A DNA stretch of 64,000 bases from Populus alba (lineage: Eukaryota > Streptophyta > Magnoliopsida > Malpighiales > Salicaceae): the NCBI RefSeq assembly GCF_005239225.2, contig NC_133293.1, positions 20,180,333 through 20,244,332 on the forward strand. The letters are read 5' to 3'. Position numbers and translations under genes: made by a program. Below, one piece after another: positions 11,159 to 23,572 of the stretch (positions are counted from its first letter, which is position 1; each line of letters begins with the position of its first letter). The notes beneath the pieces were generated by a model. That model was not told where the DNA came from and did not search any database. It saw only the letters and a list, made by a program, of their open reading frames with translations.

Positions 11159-14100
11159 TCACCTTGGCTTTGGTTGTGATCCAAATGACCATGATGGTTG
11201 AACAAGCCTCTGAGTTGATGGACTGCCCAGGAATGTAGCCTGAGATCGAGCGAGCATCTCTGTCATTGATGGGGTTTGATAAGATTGAACTAGACTTGAA
11301 CCATCAGTGGAGTCTCCTCTCACAGTTGCTCTTTGCCATGAGTGCGAGCTTAGGCCTGATAGAATATAGGCTCTCCCAGATGCCTCATATACATGTCTGC
11401 TTGCCATCCTTTCTTGCATCTCCTTGAGCTCAGCATCTAGTGCAATACACAATCGATCATGGAACTTAGCTGACACCGTTTCTGACAATAATATTCGACA
11501 GTTTTCAAGGATAGAAGCTGCACCAGCTAGATCTCCTCGTTCAGCTGTGGTTCTTGCCCGTGACATTGCTTCAGCTGCTTGGAACCTGTTGCGTTGCCTA
11601 TCCACTTCAATTGACACTATTGCTTCTCCAGATATTTCAGGTCTTTCAAGTTTAATTTCTTCACTTTCTAATGTTGCCATTTCTTTAGTTAAAGGATCCC
11701 TGTATGCACATCTCACCTTTAGCAGTGATGTTTGATTCCTGGAAGGCTCTGCTGGAACATTGACCGAAACCAGGAAAGCTCTCTCTTCATCAGCATATAA
11801 ATCTCCAACATCGATAAACCCAGAGCGGGCATCAACCATCACACGACTAGGGTAACTTCCTGCTTTCAATGAGCCAAGGTGGACACTAGGGTGCATACAC
11901 TCAACTCCCACTTGCAACTCCTGCACAACGACACTTAGAAGACCCCCAATGCACTGTGCAAATGCATCCTGGATCACAGCTTCAGTCTCAATAAAAGAGA
12001 AGGTGCCTCCAGAAATTTCAGAAATGGAATGCATTGATGAAGCATCATGGTCAGCACCAAAGCCAAAAGCATGCACTGGAATCTGGAATCCAGCATTGTC
12101 ACCACCATGAATCGACAAAGGGAGTAGCAGCTGGTAGTTTGGTCGAGGTTGGTTACCACTATTACCACTGACAGTATATGTATCCTGGCCATCAGATAGC
12201 AGTATAATACTTGCCACAGGATTCTTTTCCCTTCGGTCTTCCATAACCTTGGCTCCCTTTCTCAGACCTTCAGCAATGTTGGTCCCACCATTGGCAACCA
12301 AAGAGTTAACTGCTTGAAGTGCATGCTGCCGACCTGTGTCAGACATTCTACGAAGGGGAAAGAGGCGGCGAGCAGTAGAAGAAAAGGCAATAACCGAGAG
12401 CCTGTCATTGGAACCAAGGTTCTGAATAACAAACCCCATTGCTCGTTTTAGCAATGCCAGCTTTGTACCTGCCATGCTACCACTGATGTCAAGCACTGTG
12501 ACTAAATCAACAGGAGCACGTGGAGTTTGAGATAGTTGAGGCAAGCTAGCCTGATTTCCTCTGGGGTTTAATCTTGCAACTGTTGCAGCAGCTTTGATAT
12601 GGACCAAGACAGTGAAGTTATCGTAAGAATTAGAACATGATGCAGCTGACACTTCTGGGTATGTTTTGATCTCAACTGTTTTAGCAGGATTGTGGACTGC
12701 ATCATTTTTATTGCCAGAGCTTCTCTCAGAGGATGCGGGTTGGAGATCTAAGGATTCATCATCATCAAACACACTAGGTTCAGGAGCCTGCAGCAATGAC
12801 ACATGTCGCCGATTAAGATCTCGACGTGGTGGCGGAGGTAATCGGTGGACCATAGTCATCAAAGCATCAGTTTGAGGCCAACCCGCTGATGCTCTCCCAG
12901 GCAGTGGATCCAAAGTTGGTGCCTGAAAGGGGATTTCTTTCCATTTTGCTCTGCAAACTGGACAAAGTTGGTTGCCATGTTTCACATTTGAAGAAATGCA
13001 GTGGAAATGGAAGGAATGTGAGCACTCTGCAGTAAAAATAGCATGTCCATCACCTTGTTTCATCTTGGCCAGGCATATCGAGCAGGTTTGCTGAAATTGA
13101 AAATAAAGAAGCCAAAGAGGACAAGTGTCAGAAGAAAATTTGGAAAAAATAATTCTCGCAACATCCATGACAGTAGTCGCAGCATGTTATAGCAAACCAG
13201 CAACCTCTTAAATAAATCTGGGAAATGAATATATAATAGATCTACAGAAATCAGAAGAAAAGTTACTGGTTGCATTAAGCAATCTGATAAGTCTCAATAT
13301 TGGTATGACAACATTAACTTAGTAGAAGTTGCTGTATCACAGGACCAGTTAAGGATAGTGAAGGACTGATCTGGAAGCATGTTAAGATGAATCTCCTAGA
13401 GCTCGTGCTTCTAATAGTGAGTGGCTGCATATGTCAGTCCAGTTTAAAGAAACTGCAAATGAGAAACTACTTCTGACATCTAGTACTCAAGAAAACAGAC
13501 TTTTAACATGAAAAAAGGCACATGAGTACATTTTCTTATTTTTTTCTTGTGGTTATAAGTGCACAATATCAGCATAAATTACAGATATCAGATTGTTTTA
13601 TGTCAACTTTATCATCACAAATTGCATAACAATCTATTGCTAGCATATCACTGTAATCCCTGGGCAATCTTCCTGTTTTTATGCCCCTCCGTCTGCTTTC
13701 AATAAAAGATGAATGCGAGGATATTTCATGTTGATTGGGTAGAACTACTCACAACTGATTACAATTGTAGGTGTGATTAGCTTTAGGGCCTTGGGCCAGT
13801 CCAGAAAAAAAGTATTATCAAAAAGGGAGGAAGGAAAGTAGCAAGAAATCAACATTAAGGTTAAAGAAAGTCAATGTTAGGTATCCGACATATGGGACAC
13901 ACTGGGAAATGTAGAGTTAAAATACGAGAGTGCCTTTTGAAGATTATCATGCAACTATACAGTGGATACAGATGAACCAGAGCTTTCAACAATGCTAAAT
14001 CCAAATCCACATCCATGAAAGGAAGCGAATTGTTAAGTTGCTTTATGATGATTCTTTTCCTGTCTTTTCTTTTGCTCTCTGATGAAGTTTCACACCTAGA

Positions 14101-15433
14101 AAGCTTGCAACCAAATACTCGAAATAGTTCAGGTCACCAAGCAAGCTGCTTTTCTCGTCTCCAAGGGAACGAGGAAAAGGAAAGATGAAGTCTATAGTGT
14201 TCCTTTTACTATTAAGCCAGTTGGTAATGGTTCAGAAAGGGACTCATGCAGTAACCCCACAAGGTCAAAGAAAGGAAAACAACATGACATCAGCTTCACA
14301 GCGCAATAATTTCAAGTACTGGTCAAAAACTGCCAAAACTACTGATTTAAGATCAGACCAAGTAGAGATATATTATTAAATTTTACAGTCCTTATTTTTC
14401 TGCATACAGATGATACGCAGACAAGATCTTCAAACAAATCCACGGATAGACGCAGAATATATCTATATGTTCATTTTAGAAATAGAATATAGAGCCAAAA
14501 CAAGACGCAAAGATACAAGCTCGTGCAAATTCATTAGAAGCAGGAAAAACAACAATAAATACCATGATTAATGGTACAAAATCTCTAAAATGCAAATAAA
14601 ACAAAGATGCTGGAAAATACTTATAAATGCCTAAACTGTTTCAGCTGTCCATGTCATGAGAAAAATACAAAGGAAATAAATGCTTATAAAAATCCAGTGC
14701 CCCTATTTTGAAGGTGACAACGATGTATAATGAAAATCTAGGAAACTAGATTCCTTATCTATGCTACACTTTAGTAAGGGAAAACCTTCATTCAATTAAT
14801 AGTAGTACACCTACTTGGCTTATTAGAACTAGTTGAGCTGAGGTTTTAAGGATCAGTTAAAAAAAAAAAAAAAAACAGTAGGAGATACATAAACCTTTCT
14901 TTCTCCTTTCTCAAGAATTAAAGACTAAACAGGTAATTATAAGATCCATCACCCATAATCACTTGAAAGTCACAACTCACAAGCTCTGGCAACAACATAA
15001 ACCTTAATAGAACATGGCAAAAACTATCTACACTAAGAACTACCCTAAAACACAGACTAGAATATAGCAAATACTATACACAAAACTTCTTTTTCACCAC
15101 AATCTCAACTAAGAACTACCCAAACCCATGAAGAAACAAGAAAGAAAACACTATAATGCTCAATCCTTTGCAAATAAAAACAAGACAATACATGAGAAAA
15201 AAGAAAAAAAGCAAACAAACCTTGGATGATTTGCTTCCACTCTTGGCCAACCTTAACCCATGCGAAGATGGTGTCGGTGTCATTGGCCTAGAATCCCAAT
15301 TTTTTGGTGAAAGCAAAGCAGCATCAGAAAATCTTTCACTTGAAGGTGCTGCTGAGTCATCTAGAGTTCTAGGTACATAAACACAAAGATTTAAACCCAA
15401 AGCCAGCTTTGCTTTTCTCCATTTACTTCCCAT
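11159..15433 (-). CDS. WAV3: RING-H2 plus vWA E3 ubiquitin ligase, WAV3/EDA40 family
   Basis: Two exons: 15433-15221 (71 codons, MGSKWRKAKLALGLNLCVYV start) and 13090-11159, separated by a 2.1-kb phase-0 intron, giving 714 aa. The RING finger begins right after the junction: Cys74, Cys77, Cys94, His96, His99, Cys102, Cys114, Cys117 (C3H2C3). A disordered linker follows, with a Pro/Arg-rich run and an acidic DDDESLD patch. The vWA domain starts near residue 265; its metal site has DISGS at 272-276, then GGTN and SDGQD. The C-terminal half matches the usual plant vWA ligase arrangement. WAV3-family ligases in Arabidopsis control root gravitropism and wavy growth, and EDA40 embryo-sac development; the exact orthologue is not decided here. 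The alternative start inside the intron (Met at 13168) would lose the conserved N-terminus. Confidence 0.9.
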
Positions 15434-15620
15434 TTTTACTTCAATAATCTTTCTTAGCTAACCAAAGCAAGAACACACACCCAAGAAAAAATACAGATCT
15501 CAAAGTGAAAGCCTTTGAAACTCCAAGATGCTTCCTTTTTGTGTTTTCTTTCTTGGAATGATAGAGAAAAGTGATGGGTTTTCAACAAAAGTAGAATGGA
15601 ACACAGAAACCAAGACCGAA

Positions 15621-15675
15621 AGAGAGAGAGATTAGTGGAGGGAGGTCTTGTTTTTGTTTTGTGGTGTTATATATT
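15621..15675 (-). promoter_or_regulatory. TATA box and GA/CT tract of the WAV3-like gene
   Basis: On the minus strand TATATAA lies at 15673-15667, about 235 bases before the start codon at 15433. A CT-rich tract (GA repeat on the plus strand, about 15621-15634) lies at the expected position of the transcript start. This is a common plant core-promoter layout. Confidence 0.5.
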
Positions 15676-16689
15676 CTAGAGAGAAAATTTTGGGTTTTGC
15701 AAGGCTAATAAAATGTCAAAGGAAGTGACTGATTCTCAGACACAGAATGAGAAATGGGTGGCTTAAGAGTAGTCCAAGCCCTCTCGTGCTGTTCTTCTTG
15801 GCCGCCATTGAAGAGGGAGTTAGAGAGAGAGAGACAAGTAGGCCTTCAGAGAGATTTAAGGATTTTGAGTTTTGACCTTTGCTGTCGATGTGTTGAGATT
15901 TTGAGAGTAGCAAATGGAGGCATAAATAACTATTTTTTTATTAAAAAAAACACTAAAGCACGTTTGGGTTGAATAGAGAGAAAGCTTGATGGCTGCTTTA
16001 TGCTATCATCAATCATGCAGCTCTTGGCTATCGGATTACTCATCTCCTCCATTTTCTTTTTCTTTCTTACTTTTTCATCATCTTTTACAGCTCAGTCTAG
16101 GTGGTAATTACTACACTTCTACAAAGTAAAATTACCATCCAAAACTATCAGTGAAAGAAATCATGATGATACGTTTTGAGAATGATTTCAGCCTACAAAG
16201 TTTAATTTTCTTGAATAAAATTAGAAAAAAATCTATTTTAATTGATTATATTGTTTTTACACATAAAAGGGTTGATTGGAGCAATGTGTTTTTTTTTTTT
16301 TTTAATCATTTGGTTCGTATGCGAGTCCATCTCTTAGGTTTGCGATGCCCATACATTTGACTATGCATTTTTAACCCTTGGGAAACTTGCAATTACTTCC
16401 TGACAAATCTCTTTTCGAGGACAGATGTTTTCGGACTATTCCTTCCCCCCCATGTTAAAACCACACAAAATAAAGTAAACTCTACTTTTAAAATTGGTCA
16501 GCACCCTATGAAGGCTAACTGTTTAAGAGTATTTTTTTAATTCAAAAGATTTAAAATAATATATTTTTTAATTGTTTTCTTTACATCATACCTTTAAAAT
16601 TATTAAAAATATATAAATTTAATATTTTTTATAATAAAAAAACAATTTAAAAAAAAACTTTACAAAATATAAGTTGTTGAGTGTTGCGA

Positions 16690-16990
16690 GTTGAAATCAT
16701 AGTTTTCAGACCCGGACTGGTTCAAAACTCGGGTTCCAGGTTTTTGACCGGGTTACCGAGTTATCCAGGTCAAATTTTAAAAAAATAAATTAAAATGATA
16801 TTATTTTAGTAAAAAAATAAAAATCAACGGGTTGTAACAGGGTTTTTGACTGGATCTCGCCAGATCAACTGGGTCATAGTTGGTTTTTTCTTTTTTTATT
16901 TTTTTTTAACTCATCCCGATTCTAGTCCCAAGATGACCGAATCCCGAATCAACTTATCAAGTCAGGCGATTTTCAAAACTATATCTGAGA
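16690..16990. repeat. Dispersed repeat rich in ggttnacc motifs, copy 1
   Basis: The segment has cccggactggttcaaaactc, gaccgggttaccgagtt, cgggttgtaacagggttttt and gatcaactgggtcat, separated by AT-rich spacers. A more decayed relative lies at 18195-18375 (aataaaaatgatattatttt, then ttgatcaatcgcaggttaat). It is non-coding. The family name is unknown to me; it looks like a common dispersed plant repeat. Confidence 0.45.
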
Positions 16991-17041
16991 TTTCCTCAAA
17001 GCATTAAAACGAGTTTTGGTTAGCCCAACTTACAGGTTTTG

Positions 17042-17044
<3 letters not shown>

Positions 17045-17096
<52 letters not shown>
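17045..17096. repeat. AT dinucleotide microsatellite
   Basis: An uninterrupted run of about 26 AT units. It is likely polymorphic between individuals. Confidence 0.95.
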
Positions 17097-17098
<2 letters not shown>

Positions 17099-17099
17099 G

Positions 17100-20000
17100 T
17101 CCAATTTTTTTTTTGTAAGAAATCCATAAAAAGACTTGACGATGAACTATAGAAATCATAATTCTGGAAGCTCGAGCTGCGGTCTTCCTTCAAAAGATGA
17201 ACTCGTCAAGCTCTATCACCATGCCTAGTTTTCAAACTAAAACTATCATGAGCTTCGGGGATCAAGCCAAACCCCCTTACCTGTATTTTTTTTTTTTTTA
17301 AATTGAGATAAAAAAATATTAAAATTATTATTTTTATTATTATTTTTTAATGAATCTAATAAGTTGATAATTTTTTTTAAATAAAAAAAACATTATGTGT
17401 GTGTGTGTATAAAAGTAATAAACATAAAATAAATGGGCGTTTCTGAGGTAATGTTAGTGCTTGGTTGTCAAATCTCTGAGTCTCTCCATAATTCTCCAAG
17501 TCAAGTGAGAAGTCTTAAAATAATCAATTTTTTTCCTGAGTGGATCTCCGCCATAATCCTCTTTCAAGAGACCCTCCTCCTCCTCCATCACCACGACATT
17601 CATTCATGACTCCATTTCTATGGCCTGGCCTCGCTCTGGCCAAGCCACCATTATGAAGAATCATTGCTGGGCGTGAGTCAAATGGTGGGGATTTTTTTAT
17701 AATGATGTTATTTTTTGTTTTTATTTTTATTTTTTAATTTTCCCACATGAAATGATAAGTATACCACACGTGCACATCATCACAGTTTAGTCGTTTTGTG
17801 GTTCCCATGTCATCAGGGAGGGGGTTGACAATATTGATACATCTTCTTTCACATTAGTTTGAAGGGATGCTCCCTCTTTTACCCTTGATTTCTTTCTACC
17901 AAGCATTCTCATCTTCTAATCTCGTATGTCTTTCTGATCAAATTATAAATAATAAAATAACATTGAAAATTCTCATGCATTTCGTGGAGACGCATCAAAT
18001 TTTACTTTAATTTATTTGCATTCCATGTTGTTTTTTATGATATAAAATTACTTTAATTCCAATATTTTCAATTTCCTCTTGATGTCCTTTTTTTTTGTTA
18101 TATTTAACAGAAAAATATGTATTGAAAATTATACTCTTAAAACTTAATGCCAAGTTAATTTAAGATAAGGTTTGTGTTGTATACATAGAAAGTTTATCTA
18201 TTTTTTTTAAAAAATAAAAATGATATTATTTTAATAAAAAAATATTTAACAAGCTTTTGATCAATCGCAGGTTAATCTAGGTTTTTTGATCAAATATGGC
18301 TATGTAAATTTTTTTATCTATTTTTTTTTAATTCAAACTAGTCGAAATCAAGATTCATCCAGTTGAAATGGTGATTTTTTGTTGTTGTTGTGAAAGCTTA
18401 TTATATATGGTAACTTACACATTTGGAATCTCTTAGACAGGCATGCCTTGCTTGGAAGAGAATATATAAATCTACTATATATTCAACAAGAAAATTAATA
18501 AGATACTTTAATTAATTAATGAGATATTTTATATATACCAACACATTTGGCATTCAAATTCGGTGCTTTGAGTTAGATCGCTAGATAGTGTATTTGAATC
18601 CATAATTCAAATGATCGATGCGGCCGGAAATTAAAAATTCAATTCATTTGAATTCTTCAATATGGACCGGTTAGAATACTATGGAAAAGGTCTTGAAAAT
18701 CTAGAAGTTCAATTCCAAGCTGATCTTGTATACGTTTCGGGTTCGTTGGGAATCCAAGTCAGCCAGCGTATTGAATTGGAATATGTATATACATTGCTTC
18801 ATTTAATTCAAAGATTTAGCACAAAAGTTAATTAAGAAGAAACTAGACGTCCGTTGCCTGAGATTAAAGGTAGTGTAGCTGTACGTTAACTTATTATGGA
18901 TAACAAATAAATGTAAAATGGCGGTAAAAAAATATTGAACTTTCTAGATAACGATGTGGTCATCTCGTTATTATCGTTGTCCTCAATAGACTAACCCTAA
19001 TTTTGGTGGTGATACTGATAGTTGATTACATATACGTTATTAATTGTAGTATGCCAAGCTTGGGACGTGTGTTTAATATGTACAAAAGCCTTGGTCGATG
19101 AACCAAGCAGTCTCAAAAATTGGGATTCAATGGTCAAAAACTGATCTCTTGGGAGTTTTCAATATAGCCATGTATTTTGAATTTTATATTCGCTGGCTTA
19201 GTTTGATCGATAAATCTGAAATCCTTTGCTTGATGCATGGTCTGTGCATACAGACCAGGACCGTGCACGCATGGCCGGTCTTGTTGACTCTAATGATCAA
19301 TTCCCGCTTGCTCAGATTGATCTCGGTCTGATTTCTTACTTGATTTAAGGTGATGTGATTTTATCCTTTAGTTAATACCAGATTTACATACCATGATGGA
19401 AATATATATATAGAGCTGGATTGCTTGAAAGGAACAGGGAGTGCGTGGTGTGTTTTTTTTTTTTTTTAATATATAAATCTTGGGAATATAGAATGGTGTC
19501 GAGGAGGAGCTAAACCAGAAAAAAGGAGGATATATTCTAGAGCATATAAATGTTCCCTGATGGACCATTATAAATTATAATTCCGAGGCTAAAACACCTA
19601 GAAGTAGTCACCATGTGTTAGGGGAGGATTCTTGAGCATATGTTCCCTCAATGGACCATTACGTACAAATCATTCTAAGGACACCAATGGAAGTCCATTT
19701 GAGTTGAGTCCAACGTGTGCATGCCCCCATTATTTCTGGAATAGTGCAGGCAACTTTGTTCTCTCCATGGAAATTAAATACGGTACTGATCTTCCATCAC
19801 TATCTCTCTCCAATTCCAATTGGGAGTTTGTGTTTTCTGATGAATTTCAAAGGTAATTTGGAGCTGGGACACGAAACAAATGGTGATATACAGTAGCTGA
19901 GCTAGAGTGCACTGATTAACCAAGCTTTATCAGCGTAGCCAAAAACACCGCTAGCTTGAGAGCTAACCTAAGAGACTAGTTTCTTTTGAGTGGAGCTCCC

Positions 20001-21950
20001 TGTTCCCACATACTTTTACCACTCTTAAAAGACAACCTTTTAAAAGGAAAATGTTCTATCTTTTTACAATGGCAAAAGTTATTCCAATCCCCCACAAAAG
20101 AACACCAGCAAGGAACCAAGACGGTGACTCCTTTTCATTTCACCCTTGCTTTTAAGAGCACACATGCCACACAGACACACACAACTTGTTAGAGAGAGAG
20201 AGAGGGCAATGAAGAGTTCCATGCAATGAGTGGAGATCCATTAACAAAGAAAGAATCCTCATAAGAACATTTGCGGGTGCCGGGATAGGATTCCCTTTAC
20301 TGCCTCTAAATTTGCCAGACTTTCTGGGTCAAGTCAACGAGAAAGCTGTAGCCTTTATTTATATTATTATACAAAGGGAACCTCTCCCTCTTATGGTGCC
20401 TCCCACTTAGGAGGTGATTTAAGAGCAATGGGATGTCTTGCACTTGGAAATTAAACACAGTAGTAGTAGCGCCCCGTCACTTAATATCTTGTCTTCGTCC
20501 CATTAATTTATAATAGGATATAATTAATTTACTGCAGAATCTTCAAGTGTTTTGGAACCCTAAACACAACATCATATGACCAAGCTAGCTACCTAGCTAG
20601 GTTTGCTCACCCTGCAATATTGATATTCTCGTCTTGCGTAGGGCGGCGTATGCGAAACACAAGTGGTTGATTCTATCAAAACTTCACTAGTGTTTACGAG
20701 AATATTTATTCTTGGGATATGCTAGTGAATATATATTTATATATATATATATAGAACATCATCTTAAGGAAAAGTATATCGTTATTATCAACACAGCAGT
20801 AATTAAGAACATTATCGGAAGTCAAATTAATTTATTCCTAAGCATCATCATCACTACTTGAAACAATAATATAATATATATAATCAAGGCTCCAGCTAGC
20901 CATGCATGCATATCCAATACAGGGAAACAACTATCCAGAGTGGGGGGCTTTCCTTAAATCATAATGTCACATGAAATCTTTCCACTGTTTGTCATCAGCA
21001 AGTCAAACCTAATCCATGCATTCTCAAGGGCCCAGATGGCTAAGATCATGTCGATCCAGAACTCTCTTTGTGAATTCAATCTTTCACTATCATTTGACAC
21101 TAGCTAGCGTGCACTTGTATATATCTCGCTTAATCATGACCTTAATTTTAATTTATAGATAAAAAGTTTGCCCAAATGACTCCTTCAATCAGGGCTTCTT
21201 GAGTTTTGTATGGATCTTCTAAAGGGATTTCCCCACTGTGAGATCAGTTAATTTGGCAGAGATATAAACGAAGAGCTTTCAAGTGATGATTCTAATTATC
21301 ACACAACTAGCTAAAGAGGGAGTCGTATGAATTTCTTTTGTGATCTAATGATCATAGCAACCAACTTTTTCAAGTGATCATGTCAACTGCATGGTGGAAT
21401 TAGGTTTTCCGAATTCTAGCCAGGGAACAGGGTTCATCCAAGAACTCTCAGTGCTCTCACAGTACTGTAGGGATAGCTTTGTAGTGATGTCTTGTGTAAT
21501 CATGTAAGTTTGGCCTCTTTATCGCTCCACGTGTAAAGCATTTCGGCACCGATATTTCTCCCATGGCAATGGGAGTGAATTAATTAGAAGCTTTCAAGAA
21601 TTAATGTTATAGAATCACCTTTTCTTTCTTCAATTAACGGATTAATCTAAGACAATCATAATAACTATTAGACTTTATCTTAAAGTTAATCTATGACAAT
21701 GTTCAAATCACGAAACAAGTGAATTAATCCAATTTTATTTAAAATAATCACAATGATATCATTATAAATTTTTTTTAAAATTAACTAGTTTTTAATCGAA
21801 TTACATAAGTTAATTTCTACTGATTTTTAATAAATTCAGATAGATTCATATATTGTATTGATCTAATGGGAATGTTTGAGTTTAATAGCAGTGATTCAAA
21901 CTATATTTTTAATTTTTTTTTTTTTGAATGAAGATATCATTTATTAAAAT
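17100..21950. other. Gene-poor intergenic stretch
   Basis: No exon set with domain content was found on either strand. Short frames such as 19098-19331 and 19632-19856 have no recognisable motif. I looked for common conserved plant microRNAs (for example miR156, 159/319, 166, 393, 396, 399) from memory and saw none. Confidence 0.5.
18195..18375. repeat. Dispersed repeat, copy 2 (decayed)
   Basis: Shares the order of AT-rich spacer, 'ttttgatcaa', 'ggttaatc' and 'cgaaatcaagattcatcc' with the copy at 16690-16990, with many changes. Confidence 0.35.
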
Positions 21951-21954
21951 CATC

Positions 21955-22150
21955 TAATAGGTGGTATAGTGATAAGAATTTAGAATCAAGAGATTTGTTT
22001 TCTCTATAATATCAAGTTTGAATCTTGTGGTTGTCAACATTAATGACTCCTGAAAATTTACATAGTCGTTAACTTCAAAGCTTATGAGCATTAGTCAAGA
22101 TACACGCAAGCTAACCTAGACAACCACATGAATAAATAAAAAAAAATCCC
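21955..22150 (+). mobile_element. Decayed Salicaceae-type SINE
   Basis: An A-box-like motif (gtggtatagtgataag, 21961) is followed about 50 bases on by a B-box-like motif (aagtttgaatcttgtgg, near 22014), the internal RNA polymerase III promoter of a tRNA-derived SINE. The body (catagtcgttaacttcaaag, then attagtcaagatacacgcaa and gacaaccac) resembles SINE bodies common in poplar and willow. It ends in an A-rich tail at about 22137-22147. Numerous substitutions suggest an old insertion. Confidence 0.7.
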
Positions 22151-22569
22151 ATTGATGGAGTGCATATTTATCAATATTATATTAAGAGTATAACTTAATT
22201 TTCTTATCATTAAATCACAAGATATCATTTATTAACATTTCCAAAAAAAAAAAAAAAAACATTGCAGTCCGTTTAAGTGTGAACACTTTGTCACTAACAG
22301 GTCGCTATGGGAAAAAAAGGAGGGGCGTCGAAAATATAGAAAAGAGAAAAAAAACAAACCTACTTTCTGGCTTTGGCCCATCTCATCAGTTTAAAATTTT
22401 AGTACTTTAACAACTTATGAGCTGTGGTTTCCTCCTCTAGCTTTTCACTAGTGATTTGAATTGGTTTTGAGTAAGTCGTTGAAAATAAATTCTTTCGTGA
22501 ATTTTTTTTTCCTTCTAATTGAGTCTAACACTTGAACTTTTAACATTGATTGATCAAATTTATCTTCTT

Positions 22570-23040
22570 CAACGAGCTTCAAACTTGAATGTGTGTCGAT
22601 GTTCGTGTAGATTTCTCATCTATGAACACTGATTCCGGTTCCATAAGAAGAATCTTTTTAAAAAATAGCCTTTTTCTATGTTTTTTTGAACGATCGCTTT
22701 CAGTTTGTCAATGTTGTAGAGTTAAATTGTTAGTAGTTGAAACTAGACTGCAGAGCCTGCCTAGCCCACTGAACAGCATGCACAATCAATCCTACAGCAC
22801 CTTTTGCATACAAACCATTGGAATTGGCAGGCCTTTGCAAGCTCCCTGTCCCCTGGGACTTGTAACAGGTAACAAGCCTATGCCTATATATAGGTTTTCT
22901 ACTGTTCATCCACCACAGCCTAAGCACTAAAAGGCGTTTGCAGCACAGCACAGCTACACTGCCCTTTTGCTGTGGCAATCATCAACCAACTTCTTTACCA
23001 GGGAAGCAATCAAGGTGTGCCCTAGTGCCTCTTTATTTCA
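22570..23040 (+). other. GC-richer island with TATA box, no identifiable product
   Basis: The plus strand has a clear TATA motif (cctatatataggtt, about 22884-22897) in a segment richer in GC than its surroundings. No downstream exon is recognisable before the convergent synaptotagmin gene. It may be the promoter of a non-coding transcript, or chance. Confidence 0.25.
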
Positions 23041-23572
23041 TTTTATTTTAATTTGTTTTTGTGCTAAGGAAAAGTAAACAGACTCAGGGGCCTGACAAAG
23101 AACACTTCAGAACTATTAGCAAACAGCAACTATCTCGACCCTGGAGAAGGATTCCCTAATAACATGCAGGAGAGGGTAACGACCACTGCAGTCCTTGGAG
23201 GATAAATGAATGGCTTCCAAAGAATCCGATTCCACCAAAGGCTCTGAATACTCCACAGAACAAGCAAGTGAAGCCTCTGGCCCAGGTTCCCATGCCATCT
23301 CTTTCAGACCACCGTGAGGGCATGTCAAAATTTTGTAAATTTTGGTGTTTCAATAATGACTTGTAAGTATTGCTATCAAAATTTGCATACCACTTTAGAA
23401 TATTGAAACAATACAGTCTCTATGTACAAGTGAAGGCCTTTTTTTCCTGGGCCTTTCCTCCCTCAGAACCCTCAAAACAGAACAAATGTATTATGTGTTG
23501 TGTATTTTGTATTACAGCATAAGTAATTTTGTATACCAGTATTTCACCTCTCTCCTCTGTCCAGTCAATCTC

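Noticed and set aside
13091..15220. Hidden gene in the long WAV3-like intron
   Set aside because: Only short frames without motifs; a 64-codon plus-strand frame at 14185 has a hydrophobic start but no family resemblance.
20281..21500. Possible microRNA precursors in the gene-poor region
   Set aside because: Fragments resembling parts of miR393 and miR396 lack the full mature sequence and a matching arm.
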